Source: Achatina immaculata (lineage: Eukaryota > Mollusca > Gastropoda > Stylommatophora > Achatinidae). Taken from it: DNA of 64,000 bases. Every line of letters starts with the position of its first letter. The stretch's first letter is position 1. Location of the stretch: assembly GCA_009760885.1 (NCBI GenBank), contig CM019716.1:11602438-11666437 (forward strand). The letters run 5' to 3'. The notes beneath the pieces were generated by a model. That model saw nothing but the letters and a program-made list of their open reading frames with translations, ran no database searches and was not told where the DNA came from. Made by a program: the position numbers and the translations under genes. Positions 1-11,400 of the stretch are shown piece after piece.

Positions 1-696
1 GTTCTTGTATGTCCTTAGATACCTCCTGAATATGTGGACAACATAATGAACAAGAAGCTGTCCTCATGCTTATCTAGTGTTTATAGTTTGCAAAACTGAT
101 TTGAACGTAAAAGTTGAGGAAGAAAAGTGGTACTGTTCTTACAACCGATGCGTAACTAATATGCTACAGGGGAAAGTACTCGTGAATTAATCAAACCGGC
201 TTGTTACTTCCCTTAGTCCGGCATAAACACGACATTGAACGTCAACTTGTGATAAACACGGCCAGATCCACCCACTAAATGATCGGACTAGAGCCATCGA
301 TCAAATTGTGAGCTTGGGGGCTGGAGGCAGATGGAGAAGGATAGAGAGTAGCTGGGAGAAAAGGGATTAATCTGGTGTCCTGAGACTGGTAAGATGGAAT
401 ATAACCCCAGAGCTGAGAAAACTATCACACTCCAAGGTCATTTTGAGGGAGATAAAGGCATATATTTAAGCAAAATACAGGACAAGATGGGTCATTTTTA
501 CCACCATAGCGCGACTCTCTAAAGATCAAAGTGAACAGAACAGTTTAGAAGAGCATCGATTTAAAATAAATAAATAAATGAATAAATAAATTACAAAAAC
601 CTTCCCAGAACTGCACGCCGTAACTGGTTAATATTTCTTGAAGACGTTCCCTACATCAGCGAATCTCAACCTGGAGGCAGCTGCCTAAGGGAAAGA
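1..696. other. Non-repetitive intergenic sequence, no gene seen
   Basis: No frame shows protein-like composition and no RNA gene is visible. A short (AAAT)n tract lies near 565-592. Confidence 0.6.
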
Positions 697-1037
697 GTTT
701 CAAGTCTAATGAGGAAGACTTTCAAGTCTAATGAGGAAGAATTTCAAGTCTAATGAGGATGAATTTCAAGTCGAATGACGAAGTATTTCAAGTCTAATGA
801 GGGATAATTTTCAAGTCTAATGAGGGATAATTTCAAGTCTAATGAAGAAGTATTTCAAGTCTAATGAGGGATAATTTCAAGTATAATGAGGAAGTATTTC
901 AAGTCTAATGAGGAAGTATTTCAAGTCTAATGAGGGATAATTTCAAGAATAATGAGGAAGTATTTCAAGTCTAATGAGGGATACTTTCAAGTCTAATGAG
1001 GGATCCTTTCAGGTCTAATGAGGGATAATTTCAAGTC
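697..1037. repeat. Minisatellite, 22-23 bp unit, first block
   Basis: About 15 copies of a unit built on TTTCAAGTCTAATGAGG followed by GATAA or AAGTA. Two variants (GGGATAA and GGAAGTAT) are intermixed. The same unit resumes at 1346 and again near 2799, so this was one array later split by two insertions. Confidence 0.95.
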
Positions 1038-1345
1038 TCTCTCTCTCTCTGAACCTTAAGTGCCCAGGGCACATGGGGCTTCCGCAAGGGTTTTCCACAA
1101 ATGCCTGTCTTTCGCCTTTTTTTCTGCTCTTGCCCAGGTGAGCCCTCTATTGCTCAACATCCTTTCTGTTGTTCTTCTCCATGTCTCTTTTGGTCTACCC
1201 TTACTTCTGCTCCCCTGTGGTGTCCATCTTAGTGCTATTTTTGGTAGTGAGTTGTCAGTCATTCGGAGCACATGTCCCAACCATCGCCAGCGTCTTTCCT
1301 CAATAATTGTTGTCAGTGGTTTCAGATCCCGGGTACCACACGGGG
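1038..1345 (-). mobile_element. 5'-truncated LINE, 3' end of reverse-transcriptase ORF, (GA)n tail
   Basis: On the minus strand, about 1056-1290 encodes a LINE ORF2 C terminus: a W-R-W-L-G-H-V-L-R-M motif followed by the basic K-G-R-P-K-E-T-W-R-R-T segment and a stop after P-C-A-L-G-T. Immediately after the stop the minus strand reads CACTTAAGGTTCAG and a GA microsatellite, which acts as the element tail. The same 3' end occurs at 47129 and 48639. The element sits inside the 22-23 bp array, and ATTTCAAGTCT is present at both edges, compatible with an 11 bp target duplication. The tandem target makes that uncertain here. Confidence 0.85.
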
Positions 1346-1411
1346 GATTTCAAGTCTAATGAGGGATAATTTCAAGTATAATGAGGGAGTAATTCAGGTC
1401 TAATGAGGGAT
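1346..1411. repeat. 22-23 bp minisatellite, middle block
   Basis: Three copies of the unit seen at 697-1037, in the same phase and orientation, stranded between two insertions. Confidence 0.9.
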
Positions 1412-2798
1412 CTTCTTCTTCTTCGTTCACTTCTACCACCAAAAACCGCACTGTGATCCTACTGAATTCACGCCTGTGGTCCTCGTTAGGTCCCGTGGTC
1501 CCCTGTGTGGTCCAAAATAGACCACACGAGATCCACGAAAGGACCACAAGGGGTTCAGAGTATCACAGTGCTTTAGCCTGTATTCTTGGTGGGTCTCGGA
1601 AGCGGGATTGCGTGACACAGTGGTTTTCATTGCACCAGTTTAGTCTAGGGTTGGACTTTCTCACCGGAAGACCTCGACGTGTTTAGGATATCAGTGCATC
1701 CCCGCTGGATGAGAGGCGGTAGCCCACCCAGGCCAGAGTTGGACTTTCTCACCGGAAAACCTCAGCGTGATTAGGATACGCAGACATCCCCGCCGGGTGA
1801 GAGGTGGTTGCCTATCTAGACTGCCCTGGTCCAGTGTCTCCGACTTCAGCATTTTGTGGTCGTGGCCGCTACCCTTCCTAGTTGTGACCAGGATGGAGCT
1901 TTTGTCCAGGAGGACGAATCCTCGCCACTAGTGACTTCTACCCCTGGGTTGAACCGGTTTAGGCATTTCCCAGTATGGGTGTGTTTGGGACGGGACCGAC
2001 CTCTAGGGCAGAGGTACTGTGACATTCATAGCCTTCAAGATTCACCCCTGGTATGAGCCGGTTTAGGCAAAATTCACCAGTATGGGTGTTTATCAGGCGT
2101 TGCCGACCTCTAGAGTGGAGGTGGCATGACATGTCTAGCCATCAAGTTCCACCCCTGGTGTGTGCCGGTTTAGGCATATTTCACCAGTGTAGGTGTATAT
2201 CGGACGTGGCCGGCCTCTAGAGCAGAGGTGCCGTGGTATAGCTCTCGTAGCGATACTACTGGACATACCGGTTAAACTTCACTTTCCACCACCTTTTCCC
2301 ATCGGCGCCGCAGAGCAACCTTTATTTCTTTTCCGCATTTACTTCCTTAACCGGGAGGAGCTTCACTCCACGCGCGGCATTTGAAGAGTCTCGCCAGCAG
2401 TGTCTTAACCTCTGGGACAAGCCGGTTCATGCATTTCACCCGATATGACTGCACTCAGGACGTGGCCGACCTCCAGACCAGAGGTGCCGTGATTTGACTG
2501 TTTGCTTCGCTTTATCCTTTCTACCACCTTTTCCGCAGTGATGCTGCGCAGCAACCTCATTTGCAAATTTATTCATTGGCCGGGAGGAGCACCGCTCCAC
2601 GCACGGCAGCTGAATATCTCGCCAACAGCGGCAGATGAGCTACCAAACGTGCCACTCATCTACCCTAAGTAACTGGTTTCAGGCGCCAGATATTCGCCCT
2701 CGCCCCTTCTCCTGTCAGTTTAAACAGTTCTGCCACGAGAAGGCCAGGAGCTGGACTTGACTGCCAGAGGCTGTTTGTGGCGCGTTTGCAGTCCTTAG
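1412..2798 (-). mobile_element. Unclassified 1.39 kb composite insertion with internal modules
   Basis: It is foreign to the array it interrupts. The left edge is (TCT)n, which on the minus strand would be a (GAA)n tail, so minus orientation is inferred. Inside are two copies of an 86 bp module starting GTTGGACTTTCTCACCGG (about 1652 and 1738). There are four copies of a roughly 107 bp module carrying CCGGTTTAGGCA and GACCTCTAGA (about 1940, 2044, 2152, 2400), and two copies of a module with ACCACCTTTTCC and CCGGGAGGAGC (about 2285, 2520). No coding capacity was recognised. TAATGAGGGAT occurs on both sides, consistent with a target duplication but also simply the array. It could be a retroelement untranslated region with promoter-like monomers. 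Confidence 0.55.
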
Positions 2799-2955
2799 AA
2801 CCTAATGAGGGATAATTTCAAGTATAATGAGGAATTATTTCAAGTCTAATGAAATATAATTTCAGGTATAATGAGGAAGTATTTCAAGTCTAATGCGGGA
2901 TAATTTCATGTATAATGATGGATAATTTCAAGTCTAATGAGGGATAATTTAAAGT
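2799..2955. repeat. 22-23 bp minisatellite, last block
   Basis: Seven diverged copies of the unit at 697-1037, resuming directly after the composite insertion. Confidence 0.9.
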
Positions 2956-3009
2956 CTACTTAGAAGAAATTTCAAGGCCAAGTGTAGGAGATATTATATA
3001 CATTCTCTT

Positions 3010-3140
3010 GAACATGAAATTCCACCTCTTAGGATTGAAATCCGTCTCCTTACTTGAAATTCCTCCTAATAAGTGTGAAATTTGTCCCCCCCTTACTTGA
3101 AATTCTTCCTCTTAGGTTTGAAATTTCCTCCCAAACCTGT
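3010..3140. repeat. Degenerate repeat with GAAATTC and CCTCTTAGG
   Basis: Five imperfect copies of a unit of roughly 25 bp alternating TTGAAATTCCTCC and TTAGGTTTGAAATT. Strongly diverged. Confidence 0.6.
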
Positions 3141-3286
3141 CTCCTCGGTGAGAATCACTGGAAGAAGAAGAAGACACAAAATTAATCTACAGGAGGTAAG
3201 ATAGGAAATCAATCACTCCAGATTATCGCAGGTCAAACCAAGTGCAGGCTGGTAACAGAAATCATTTGGCGCACAAGTGTTAGAAG

Positions 3287-4500
3287 AGCCACAGAGATCA
3301 TTCCGTGGGAGGGATAGAAGAAAGTAGAGCCACAAAGATCATCCCGTGGGAGGGATAGAAGAAAGTAGAGTCACAAAGATCATTCTGTGGAAGAGATAGA
3401 AGAAAGTAGAGTCACAAAGATCATTCTGTGGAAGAGATAGAAGAAAGTAGAGCAGCAAAGATCATCTCGTGGGAGGGATAGAAGAAAGTAGAGCCACAAA
3501 GATCATCCCGTGGGAGAGATAGAAGAAAGTAGAGCAGCAAAGATCATCCCGTGAGAGGGATAGAAGAAAGTAGAGTCACAAAGATCATTCTGTGGAAGAG
3601 ATAGAAGAAAGTAGAGTCACAAAGATCATTCTGTGGAAGAGATAGAAGAAAGTAGAGCCACAAAGATCATCCCGTGGGAGGGATAGAAGAAAGTAGAGCC
3701 ACAAAGATCATCCCGTGGGAGGGATAGAAGAAAGTAGAGCAGCAAAGATCATTCCGTGGAAGGGATAGAAGAAAGTAGAGCAGCAAAGATCATTCCGTGG
3801 AAGGGATAGAAGAAAGTAGAGCAGCAAAGATCATTCCGTGGAAGGGATAGAAGAAAGTAGAGCAGCAAAGATCATTCCGTGGAAGGGATAGAAGAAAGTA
3901 GAGCAGCAAAGATCATTCCGTGGAAGGGATAGAAGAAAGTAGAGCAGCAAAGATCATTCCGTGGAAGGGATAGAAGAAAGTAGAGCAGCAAAGATCATCC
4001 CATCGGAGGGATAGAAGAAAGTAGAGCAGCAAAGATCATTCCGTGGAAGGGATAGAAGAAAGTAGAGCAGCAAAGATCATCCCATCGGAGGGATAGAAGA
4101 AAGTAGAGCAGCAAAGATCATCCCATCGGAGGGATAGAAGAAAGTAGAGCAGCAAAGATCATCCCATCGGAGGGATAGAAGAAAGTAGAGCAGCAAAGAT
4201 CATTCCGTGGAAGGGATAGAAGAAAGTAGAGCAGCAAAGATCATCCCATCGGAGGGATAGAAGAAAGTAGAGCAGCAAAGATCATCCCATCGGAGGGATA
4301 GAAGAAAGTAGAGCAGCAAAGATCATCCCATCGGAGGGATAGAAGAAAGTAGAGCAGCAAAGATCATTCCGTGGAAGGGATAGAAGAAAGTAGAGCAGCA
4401 AAGATCATCCCATCGGAGGGATAGAAGAAAGTAGAGCAGCAAAGATCATCCCATCGGAGGGATAGAAGAAAGTAGAGCAGCAAAGATCATCCCATGAGAG
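3287..4500. repeat. Minisatellite, 41 bp unit, about 29 copies
   Basis: The unit contains AGATCATTCCGTGG, AGGGATAGAAGAAAG and TAGAGCAGCAA. Two middle variants, TTCCGTGGAAG and TCCCATCGGAG, alternate in blocks in the right half. The left half has a GTCACAA variant. The variant map is useful for array evolution. Confidence 0.97.
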
Positions 4501-4559
4501 GGAGGCTCCACACAATCCGTGTCCTGGAGGAGAGATTGAAAAACTTGACCAGGTCACGG

Positions 4560-4672
4560 CTTAAAAGAAGCAGGCACATCAGTCCAAGATGGATGCACTC
4601 GCTTCTTTTAAGTGTTTTCTTGTCAGTTCTTCAGTTTAGGAAGAAGAAGAAGAAGAAGAAAAAGAAGAAAGG
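4560..4672. repeat. 12 bp perfect inverted repeat followed by (GAA)n
   Basis: CTTAAAAGAAGC at 4560-4571 is exactly complementary to GCTTCTTTTAAG at 4601-4612 (29 nt loop). About 27 bp further on is a (GAA)n tract at 4639-4672, then a C-run near 4711-4722. Function unknown. Confidence 0.7.
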
Positions 4673-4980
4673 GCCTTAGAGATAAATTTTTGTAAGCCGC
4701 TATAAAATTCACCCCCCCCCCCCGCCTTGTATTTCTCGTCCACTCCTGGACACAGTTAAAACGAGTAAAACCCTCCCGGGACCCCCACCCCCGCCCCTGC
4801 CCTGTGAGTGGCCCTGGCAGCTTGTATCAAGATGTGAGCACTCTTTGATGGACGTTGGTTTGGACGACCATTTTAATTATCGATACTGACAGCTAGAGCA
4901 GTATCGCTCCCATACGCTGTCGATTATTTGTCTTCGATTCTGCATGACCGATACGAAAGTACTGACATGATACAATCGTG

Positions 4981-5393
4981 GCATCTGTGAACATAGGACA
5001 TAATCTGTGAACATAGGACATAATCTGTGAACATAGGACATAATCTGTGAACATAGGACATTATCTGTGAACATAGGACATAATCTGTGAACATAGGACA
5101 TAATCTGTGAACATACTACATAATCTGTGCATATATGACATAATCTGTGAACATAGCACATAATCTGTGAACATAGGACATAATCTGTGAACATAGCACA
5201 TAATCTGTGAACATAGGACATAATCTGTGAACATAGGACATAATCTGTGCACATACGACATAATCTGTGAACATAGGACATTATCTGTGAACATAGGACA
5301 TAATCTGTGAACATAGGACATAATCTGTGAACATACTACATAATCTGTGCATATATGACATAATCTGTGAACATAGCACATAATCTGTGAACA
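4981..5393. repeat. Minisatellite, 20 bp unit, with 220 bp higher-order period
   Basis: About 21 copies of a unit TAATCTGTGAACATAGGACA. Marked variants (TTATCTG, CATACTACA, CATATATGACA, CATAGCACA) recur exactly 220 bp apart (for example 5061 and 5281, 5111 and 5331), so an 11-unit block has been duplicated. All reading frames stay largely open only because 60 bp is a codon multiple. Confidence 0.95.
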
Positions 5394-7165
5394 GAGAGCT
5401 AAAAGCAGTCCCAGGAACTTGTCATCTGCTGCGTCGAGATCTGTCAGTGAGTGCAAGGAAATAACTCACAAGGTGTTGATGGTGGTTTTAATATTTTCCT
5501 CATTTTAAATTATCGAAGCATTGTGGAAGAGTTGGGTACACGAGCCATTCATGGTGGAGGTGGATGGAGGAGTCGCACTCAACCGACTCAGTGGCACGGC
5601 AACGTTTTGGAAGTGCTGCAGAGTGAAATCTTAGCTGGGTCACTCTTAGGGCGGGTCAGAACTGTGCTTTCCTGCGTTAAACTGGTTGAGAACGAAGCCA
5701 GCGATGTTCTGTGCTTTCTGGGTGTAGTTCTTTTATAAAGTTCTTGAAGAGCAACAACTCACAAGACCTCTGGGAGTCATGACCCAGAGGGGCCCACCCC
5801 CCTTAGAGTGTCAGGAGTTTAAAGGGCCGAAACACTTGTCTGAGGGGGGGTACTTCCTCTGATGATCTGAAGGAGTTGTGTTGTTGTTCCGCTCTCTACG
5901 GTAGAGAGTTTCCTGCATACACATGCTTTCCTTATAAATCATATGCTTTTGCATATACTTGCTGTGTGCTTTCCAGATACACACATACATTTTTCAAATA
6001 CACACCATACAGTTTTCAGATGTATATATATGACCAAACCGGAAACGAGGCTTGCTTCCAGCTTTCAATATTATTGTTTCTAAAAATTGTCACAAAACTC
6101 CGTTCTTGCCCTTGTGTTCCGACCAGTCCAGATATTTTCTAGTTTTTAATTTTTCTGTTTGGACACGTTCAGTTTCGTTTCAGGGGCCAGTGGTAGACTG
6201 CTGAACAGGCTCCACTTACACCACTTCTCTTAGTCTCTGGGTCGTTTATAAAGTTTTTGAGCAATGTCTGTCAGACGTGTCTCCACGCTTTTCTCGTATC
6301 TTTAGTATACTGAGGACACATGTAAAATAAAACGTTTAGTTTTATAGTATAGTTTTCAATATACAGAACTATACTTATTCTCATTTGTGAGAATAACACG
6401 CACTGAAGCCCTTATCTTCTTTCACATCTGCGAGATTTGATTGAAACGTTCACTCCATCGCTTGAAGACGTGCTTCTCAAACTAACAGGACATTTGAATG
6501 TCCCTGCAGTTTTACAGTTTCTCGCTGCTTTGAATGTTTCTTTTTTGTTTGTATGTACCAATCTTTTCTAAAACTGTTTAATTAATTCTCCAGATTTTTC
6601 TGACAATAAAGACGATGATGAAAACACAGGTGTCATCTTATTATCTCTCCTCTAAGAGGAGGTCTGACAAATTCTATTTCCCAAATATATGTCAAATAGT
6701 TATTCCCCCTGTGACGGCCAGTTGTTGAGTTGTCGCTCCTTGTGACAGTAATATCTACGGTATTGTCACCTGTGTGACAAATAATAAGGAAATAATCATG
6801 TGAAAGCTTGACCCATTGACGTAACTAAAAACATAGAAAGTGGATTTTTTTCATCGCTAAAGATCTTTAGAAATAAAGAGGTCTCAAAGTTGGTAGCAGA
6901 GAGAAGTATAAGAATATGTGTATGTTCTCTAGTTATAACCATATTTCTTTCTACCAGATCGGGGATGGGGAGGGTCTTGATCAGGTGTATCCATGCACAT
7001 AAGGGATACAGGAACCAGATGATGGAAATTCGGGGCTCGGCACATTATAGAACAGCTTTGTTCTTAGATTAGAACTGTCCTTCAGCTGGTCTTTGTTGTC
7101 CTTGCTGTCCTCGTGGAAAGTGAAAGCACATAGGTGACGTGATTTAAAGTCATACTGGTACAAGG
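5394..7165. other. 1.8 kb without a recognisable gene
   Basis: The open frames of 60-95 codons resemble no protein family I know. A perfect 8 bp hairpin lies at 5767-5790 (CCTCTGGG and CCCAGAGG). A dispersed repeat at about 6395-6535 is shared with about 7795-7935. Confidence 0.5.
6395..6535 (+). repeat. Dispersed repeat, copy 1 of a local pair
   Basis: GCCCTTATCTTCTTTCA, then AACAGGA and TTTTACA blocks, occur in the same order at about 7795-7935. The pair is clearly diverged, so it is an old dispersed element rather than a recent duplication. No coding content. Confidence 0.6.
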
Positions 7166-7319
7166 CAAGAATGATGATGATGATAATGATGATAATGATG
7201 ATGATGATGACTTCGACACTTTGACAAAGGGATGTGGAAGTGGGGGGGGGGCATGGAGGGAAGCCCATAAGAGAAATGTAACCGTAAAAAAGTTAATAAT
7301 CCATGCGATAGATAGATAA

Positions 7320-7351
<32 letters not shown>

Positions 7352-7361
7352 GCAGGCAGGC

Positions 7362-7431
<70 letters not shown>

Positions 7432-7544
7432 GTGGGTGGGTTATAGATGGATGAATGGATGGATGGATGGATGGATGGATGGATGGATGGATGGATAGGT
7501 GGATGGAAAGATGAATGAATGGATGGATGGATGGATGGATGGAA

Positions 7545-7582
<38 letters not shown>
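7166..7582. repeat. Compound microsatellite cluster
   Basis: In order: (GAT)n 7170-7210, G-run near 7243, (GACA)n 7321-7350, (GGCA)n, (GATA)n 7362-7430, (GGAT)n 7446-7540, (AT)n 7545-7565, (GA)n 7566-7585. The change from one 4-mer to the next by single substitutions suggests stepwise growth of a single tract. Confidence 0.97.
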
Positions 7583-7585
<3 letters not shown>

Positions 7586-7794
7586 AATAGATCTGAAGAC
7601 AAAATGAAATGACGAAAAAAAAGTAAATAAATGATTTTTGTATTTGAAAGCCAAAATAAAATTTATACTTTAATGGCGGATAAATTTCTACCGCACGTGT
7701 CCTATTTACTTTCGCGGCGGTACAGAAATCCGGAACATTTCAAAAACATAAATGAGTTAAAATCCTATCTCAGGGGCCGTCTTATTACTGGCAC

Positions 7795-7935
7795 ATAAAG
7801 CACCGGGGCCCTTATCTTCTTTCAAATCAGCAAAATGTGCCTGAGACGTGGCCCCACCCCCACCCCCACCCCAAGACTGGCTTGTCAAAATAACAGGAAA
7901 CCTGATTTCCCGGGGATTTTTACAATTTCCCGGAA
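7795..7935 (+). repeat. Dispersed repeat, copy 2 of a local pair
   Basis: Partner of about 6395-6535, sharing GCCCTTATCTTCTTTCA and the later AACAGGA and ATTTTTACA blocks. It carries an extra CCCCAC-rich stretch at 7850-7872. Confidence 0.6.
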
Positions 7936-8397
7936 GAGAAGGAGTGAATGGATAACTAAGGTAATGTAGCACTTCACACCGGCAAGTGAATGAACCGTGC
8001 TCTGTATCGACTGGGTCCCACAAAAACCGTTTTCTTATGGCCATCGTTTAACACCGGAAACAGGGGCTGTCCTGCTGCACAAAAGGCACATCTTTCTGCT
8101 TTAGATGTTTTCTTCTTTTCTTCTCTTGTCAGCTGTCTTTCACCTGTCTTACATTTCCTGATTTTTGAAATCTTGTTTCTCGTCTCTTTTTTTTTTTTTC
8201 TTCAGCTAATGTTATTTTTCCATCTATTTTTTTCTTTCCATATTTCTTTTCTTTTCTGTCCAATTTGTTCTACTTCCGGTATTTCTCCTCATTTTCTTGC
8301 ATTTCTTCTTTGTCTGTCGTTGCTCTACACCAGATTCTGAGTTGGTGGATAGCAGGGAGCACATCGAACCAGGCGGGACTCTCTTCTTTCATCGCTT
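7936..8397. other. T-rich spacer, no gene
   Basis: Pyrimidine-rich sequence with a T-run near 8188-8200. Nothing recognisable. Confidence 0.5.
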
Positions 8398-9045
8398 CGT
8401 TCAGTTGTTTTATTAAAGTTATCTTATCGTCTTAGTTCAATCATTTTATCGTCTTTGTTTAAGTTATTTTATCGTCTTAAGTTATTTTATCGTCTTTGTT
8501 TAAGTTATTTTATCGTCTTTGTTTAAGTTATTTTATCGTCTTTGTTTAAGTTATTTTATCGTCTTTGTTTAAGTTATTTTATCGTTTTTGTTTAAGTTAT
8601 TTTATCGTCTTTGTTCAGTTGATTTATCGTCTTAGCTCAGTTGTTTTATAGTCTTTGTTAAGTTTTATTATCGTCTTTGTTCAGTTTTCTATCATCTTTG
8701 TTAAGTTATCTTATCGTTTTTGTTCAGTTGTTTTATCATCTTTATTAAATTATCTTATCGCTTTTGTTCAATTATTTTATAATCTTTGTAAAGTTACTGT
8801 ATCGTCTATTTCAGTTGTTTTATCATCTTTGTTAAGCTATCTTATCGTCTTCACTCTGTTGTTTTATCATATTTGTTCAGTTATCTTATCGTCTTAGTTC
8901 AGTTGTTTTATTATCTGTGTTAAATTATCTTATCGTCTTTGTTCAGATATTTTATAATCATTGTAAAGTTATTCAATCATCTTGGTTCATTTGTTTTATC
9001 ATCTTTGTTAAGTTATCTTATCATCTTTGTTCAGTTGTTCTTTTT
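8398..9045. repeat. Minisatellite, about 23 bp unit, degenerating rightward
   Basis: The unit is close to CGTCTTTGTTTAAGTTATTTT plus AT. The copies near 8460-8600 are almost identical. Further right the TTTAAG part becomes TTCAG or TTAAG and the order is less regular. Confidence 0.92.
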
Positions 9046-9330
9046 TATATTTTGTAAGCTTTGTAGTTATTTTTAAACATTCATTCATTTGCATGTACCC
9101 TATGAAACTTTGCCTCCCAAGCAACATATTAAACATAGTGGTTTTTAATCTCTCCCCCAACCCCCCCTCCCAACCAACCCCCTCTCCCCACCAACCTCCC
9201 CCCCCCCCACCAACCTCCGATCACCCAGATTCTCTGACCTTATATTTCTTTACTTTGACATCTTACCTGCTTGCTTCTTTTATTTTTGTTTTTTTTTTCT
9301 ATTTGGTCCTGGGCTACCTTTCTTCTTCCA
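9046..9330. other. Pyrimidine-rich spacer with C-runs
   Basis: CCCCAACC-type low-complexity sequence at 9150-9215. No gene. Confidence 0.6.
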
Positions 9331-10604
9331 CTTCAAACTGTAGTTTGGTGGACATACTTCAAACTGTAGTTTGGTGGACATACTTCAAACTGTAGTTTGG
9401 TGGACATACTTCAAACTGTAGTTTGGTGGACATACTTCAAACTGTAGTTTGGTGGGCATACTTCAAACTGTAGTTTGGTGGGCATACTTCAAACTGTAGT
9501 TTGGTGGACATACTTCAAACTGTAGTTTGGTGGACATACTTCAAACTGTAGTTTGGTGGACATACTTCAAACTGTAGTTTGGTGGACATACTTCAAACTG
9601 TAGTTTGGTGGACATACTTCAAACTGTAGTTTGGTGGACATGCTTCAAACTGTATTTTGGTGGACATGCTTCAAACTGTATTTTGGTGGACATGCTTCAA
9701 ACTGTAGTTTGGTGGACATGCTTCAAACTGTAGTTTGGTGGACATGCTTCAAACTGTAGTTTGGTGGACATGCTTCAAACTGTAGTTTGATGGACACCCT
9801 TCAGACTGTAGTTTGGTGGACATGCTTCAGACTGTAGTTTGGTGGACATGCTTCAAACTGTAGTTTGGGGGATACCCTTCAGACTGTAGTTTGGTGGACA
9901 TGCTTCAAACTGTAGTTTGGTGGATACCCTTCAAACTGTAGTTTGGTGGACATGCTTCAGACTGTAGTTTTGTGGACATACTTCAAACTGTAGTTTGGTG
10001 GATACCCTTCAAACTGTAGTTTGGTGGACATGCTTCAGACTGTAGTTTTGTGGGCATGCTTCAAACTGTAGTTTGGTGGATACCCTTCAAACTGTAGTTT
10101 GGTGGACATGCTTCAAACTGTAGTTTGGTGGACACCCTTCAAACTGTAGTTTTGTGGACATGCTTCAAACTGTAGTTTTGTGCACATACTTCAAACTGTA
10201 GTTTGGTGGACATACTTCAAACTGTAGTTTGGTGGATACCCTTCAAACTGTAGTTTTGTGGACATACTTCAAACTGTAGTTTGGTGGACATACTTCAAAC
10301 TGTAGTTTGGTGGACATACTTCAAACTGTAGTTTGGTGGACATACTTCAGACTGTAGTTTGGTGGATACCCTTCAAACTGTAGTTTTGTGGACATGCTTC
10401 AAACTGTAGTTTGGTGGACATACTTCAAACTGTAGTTTGGTGGATACCCTTCAAACTGTAGTTTTGTGGACATGCTTCAAACTGTAGTTTTGTGGACATG
10501 CTTCAAACTGTAGTTTGGTGGACATGCTTCAAACTGTAGTTTGGTGGACATGCTTCAAACTGTAGTTTGGTGGACACCCTTCAAACTGTAGTTTGGTGGA
10601 CATA
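9331..10604. repeat. Minisatellite, 26 bp unit, 49 copies, each with an inverted repeat
   Basis: Each unit reads CTTCAAACTGTAGTTTGG plus TGGACATA. CAAACT and AGTTTG are complementary arms around a 2-base centre, so almost every unit can form a small hairpin. Left units are nearly identical. Later ones switch between CATAC, CATGC and ATACCC endings in mixed order. Confidence 0.97.
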
Positions 10605-10970
10605 AGACTTTGAGTCTAACTTTCTTACTTCCTGCACCGAGTGCATGGATAAGAGTAAAACGTAAATGATGTATTTTATGTTTCTCAGGCTCTCAGTGTT
10701 AATTATGTTTGCTGTATGAGCAGTATATATGTAGAATGTCTGAAACAGGGAGAAAGAGGTATGATAAAGGGCAGAATGTCAAACGGGCCTGTGTGCCCTT
10801 AACCCTTTGGAAACAAAGATCAATCAACCACTCAGTTTTTTTCTTCTCCTTTTTTTTTGTTTGATATTAATTTTCTTGTTTATCTCAGTCCAAAGTTCCA
10901 AGTTGAGTCACTTTTTTACTAGCATAAATCTGACGTAGCTTGTATAAGCTTACAACATATCTAAGGGAAA
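10605..10970. other. Spacer, no gene
   Basis: No protein-like frame and no repeat beyond short T-runs. Confidence 0.5.
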
Positions 10971-11105
10971 GCATGGAAAAGAAAGAAAGAAAGGAAACAG
11001 GTGAAAAGAAAGAAAGAAAGAAAACAGGTGAAAAGAAAGAAAGAAAGAAAAAAAACAGGTGAAAAGAAAGAAAGAAAGAAAACAGGTGAAAAGAAAGAAA
11101 GATGA
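10971..11105. repeat. (GAAA)n with AACAGGTG units
   Basis: Four copies of a 28-30 bp unit of GAAAGAAAGAAAG tracts punctuated by AACAGGTGAAAA. Confidence 0.9.
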
Positions 11106-11127
11106 CAGAGAAAAAAGGATTAGTGTC

Positions 11128-11400
11128 TTTTTTACATGGGCAGGCATTCTTACTTTTTAATTTTTTTTTACCTTGGCAGGCATGCTTACATTTTATCTTT
11201 TTATCTGACTAGCCATGCTTACTTTTTTATCTTTTTACCTGGACAGGCATGCTTACTTTTTATCTTTTTACCTGGGCAGGTATTTTTACGTTTTTTAACT
11301 TTTTTATCTGACCAGCCATGCTTACTTTTTATTTTTTCACCTGGGCAGGCATTCGTACGTTTTTATTTTTTTATCTGACCAGCCGTGCTTACTTTTTTCC
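11128..11400. repeat. Minisatellite, about 33-36 bp unit
   Basis: Eight imperfect copies built on GCATGCTTACTTTTTA, TCTTTTTACC and TGGGCAGG. Every third copy has the variant TGACCAGCC, hinting at a trimer. Confidence 0.88.

Noticed and set aside
1856..2384. Short frames in the composite insertion as genes
   Set aside because: They follow the internal module repeats and share no protein similarity.
3287..4500. CRISPR-like regular array
   Set aside because: No unique spacers between units; simple tandem minisatellite. The same holds for all other arrays.
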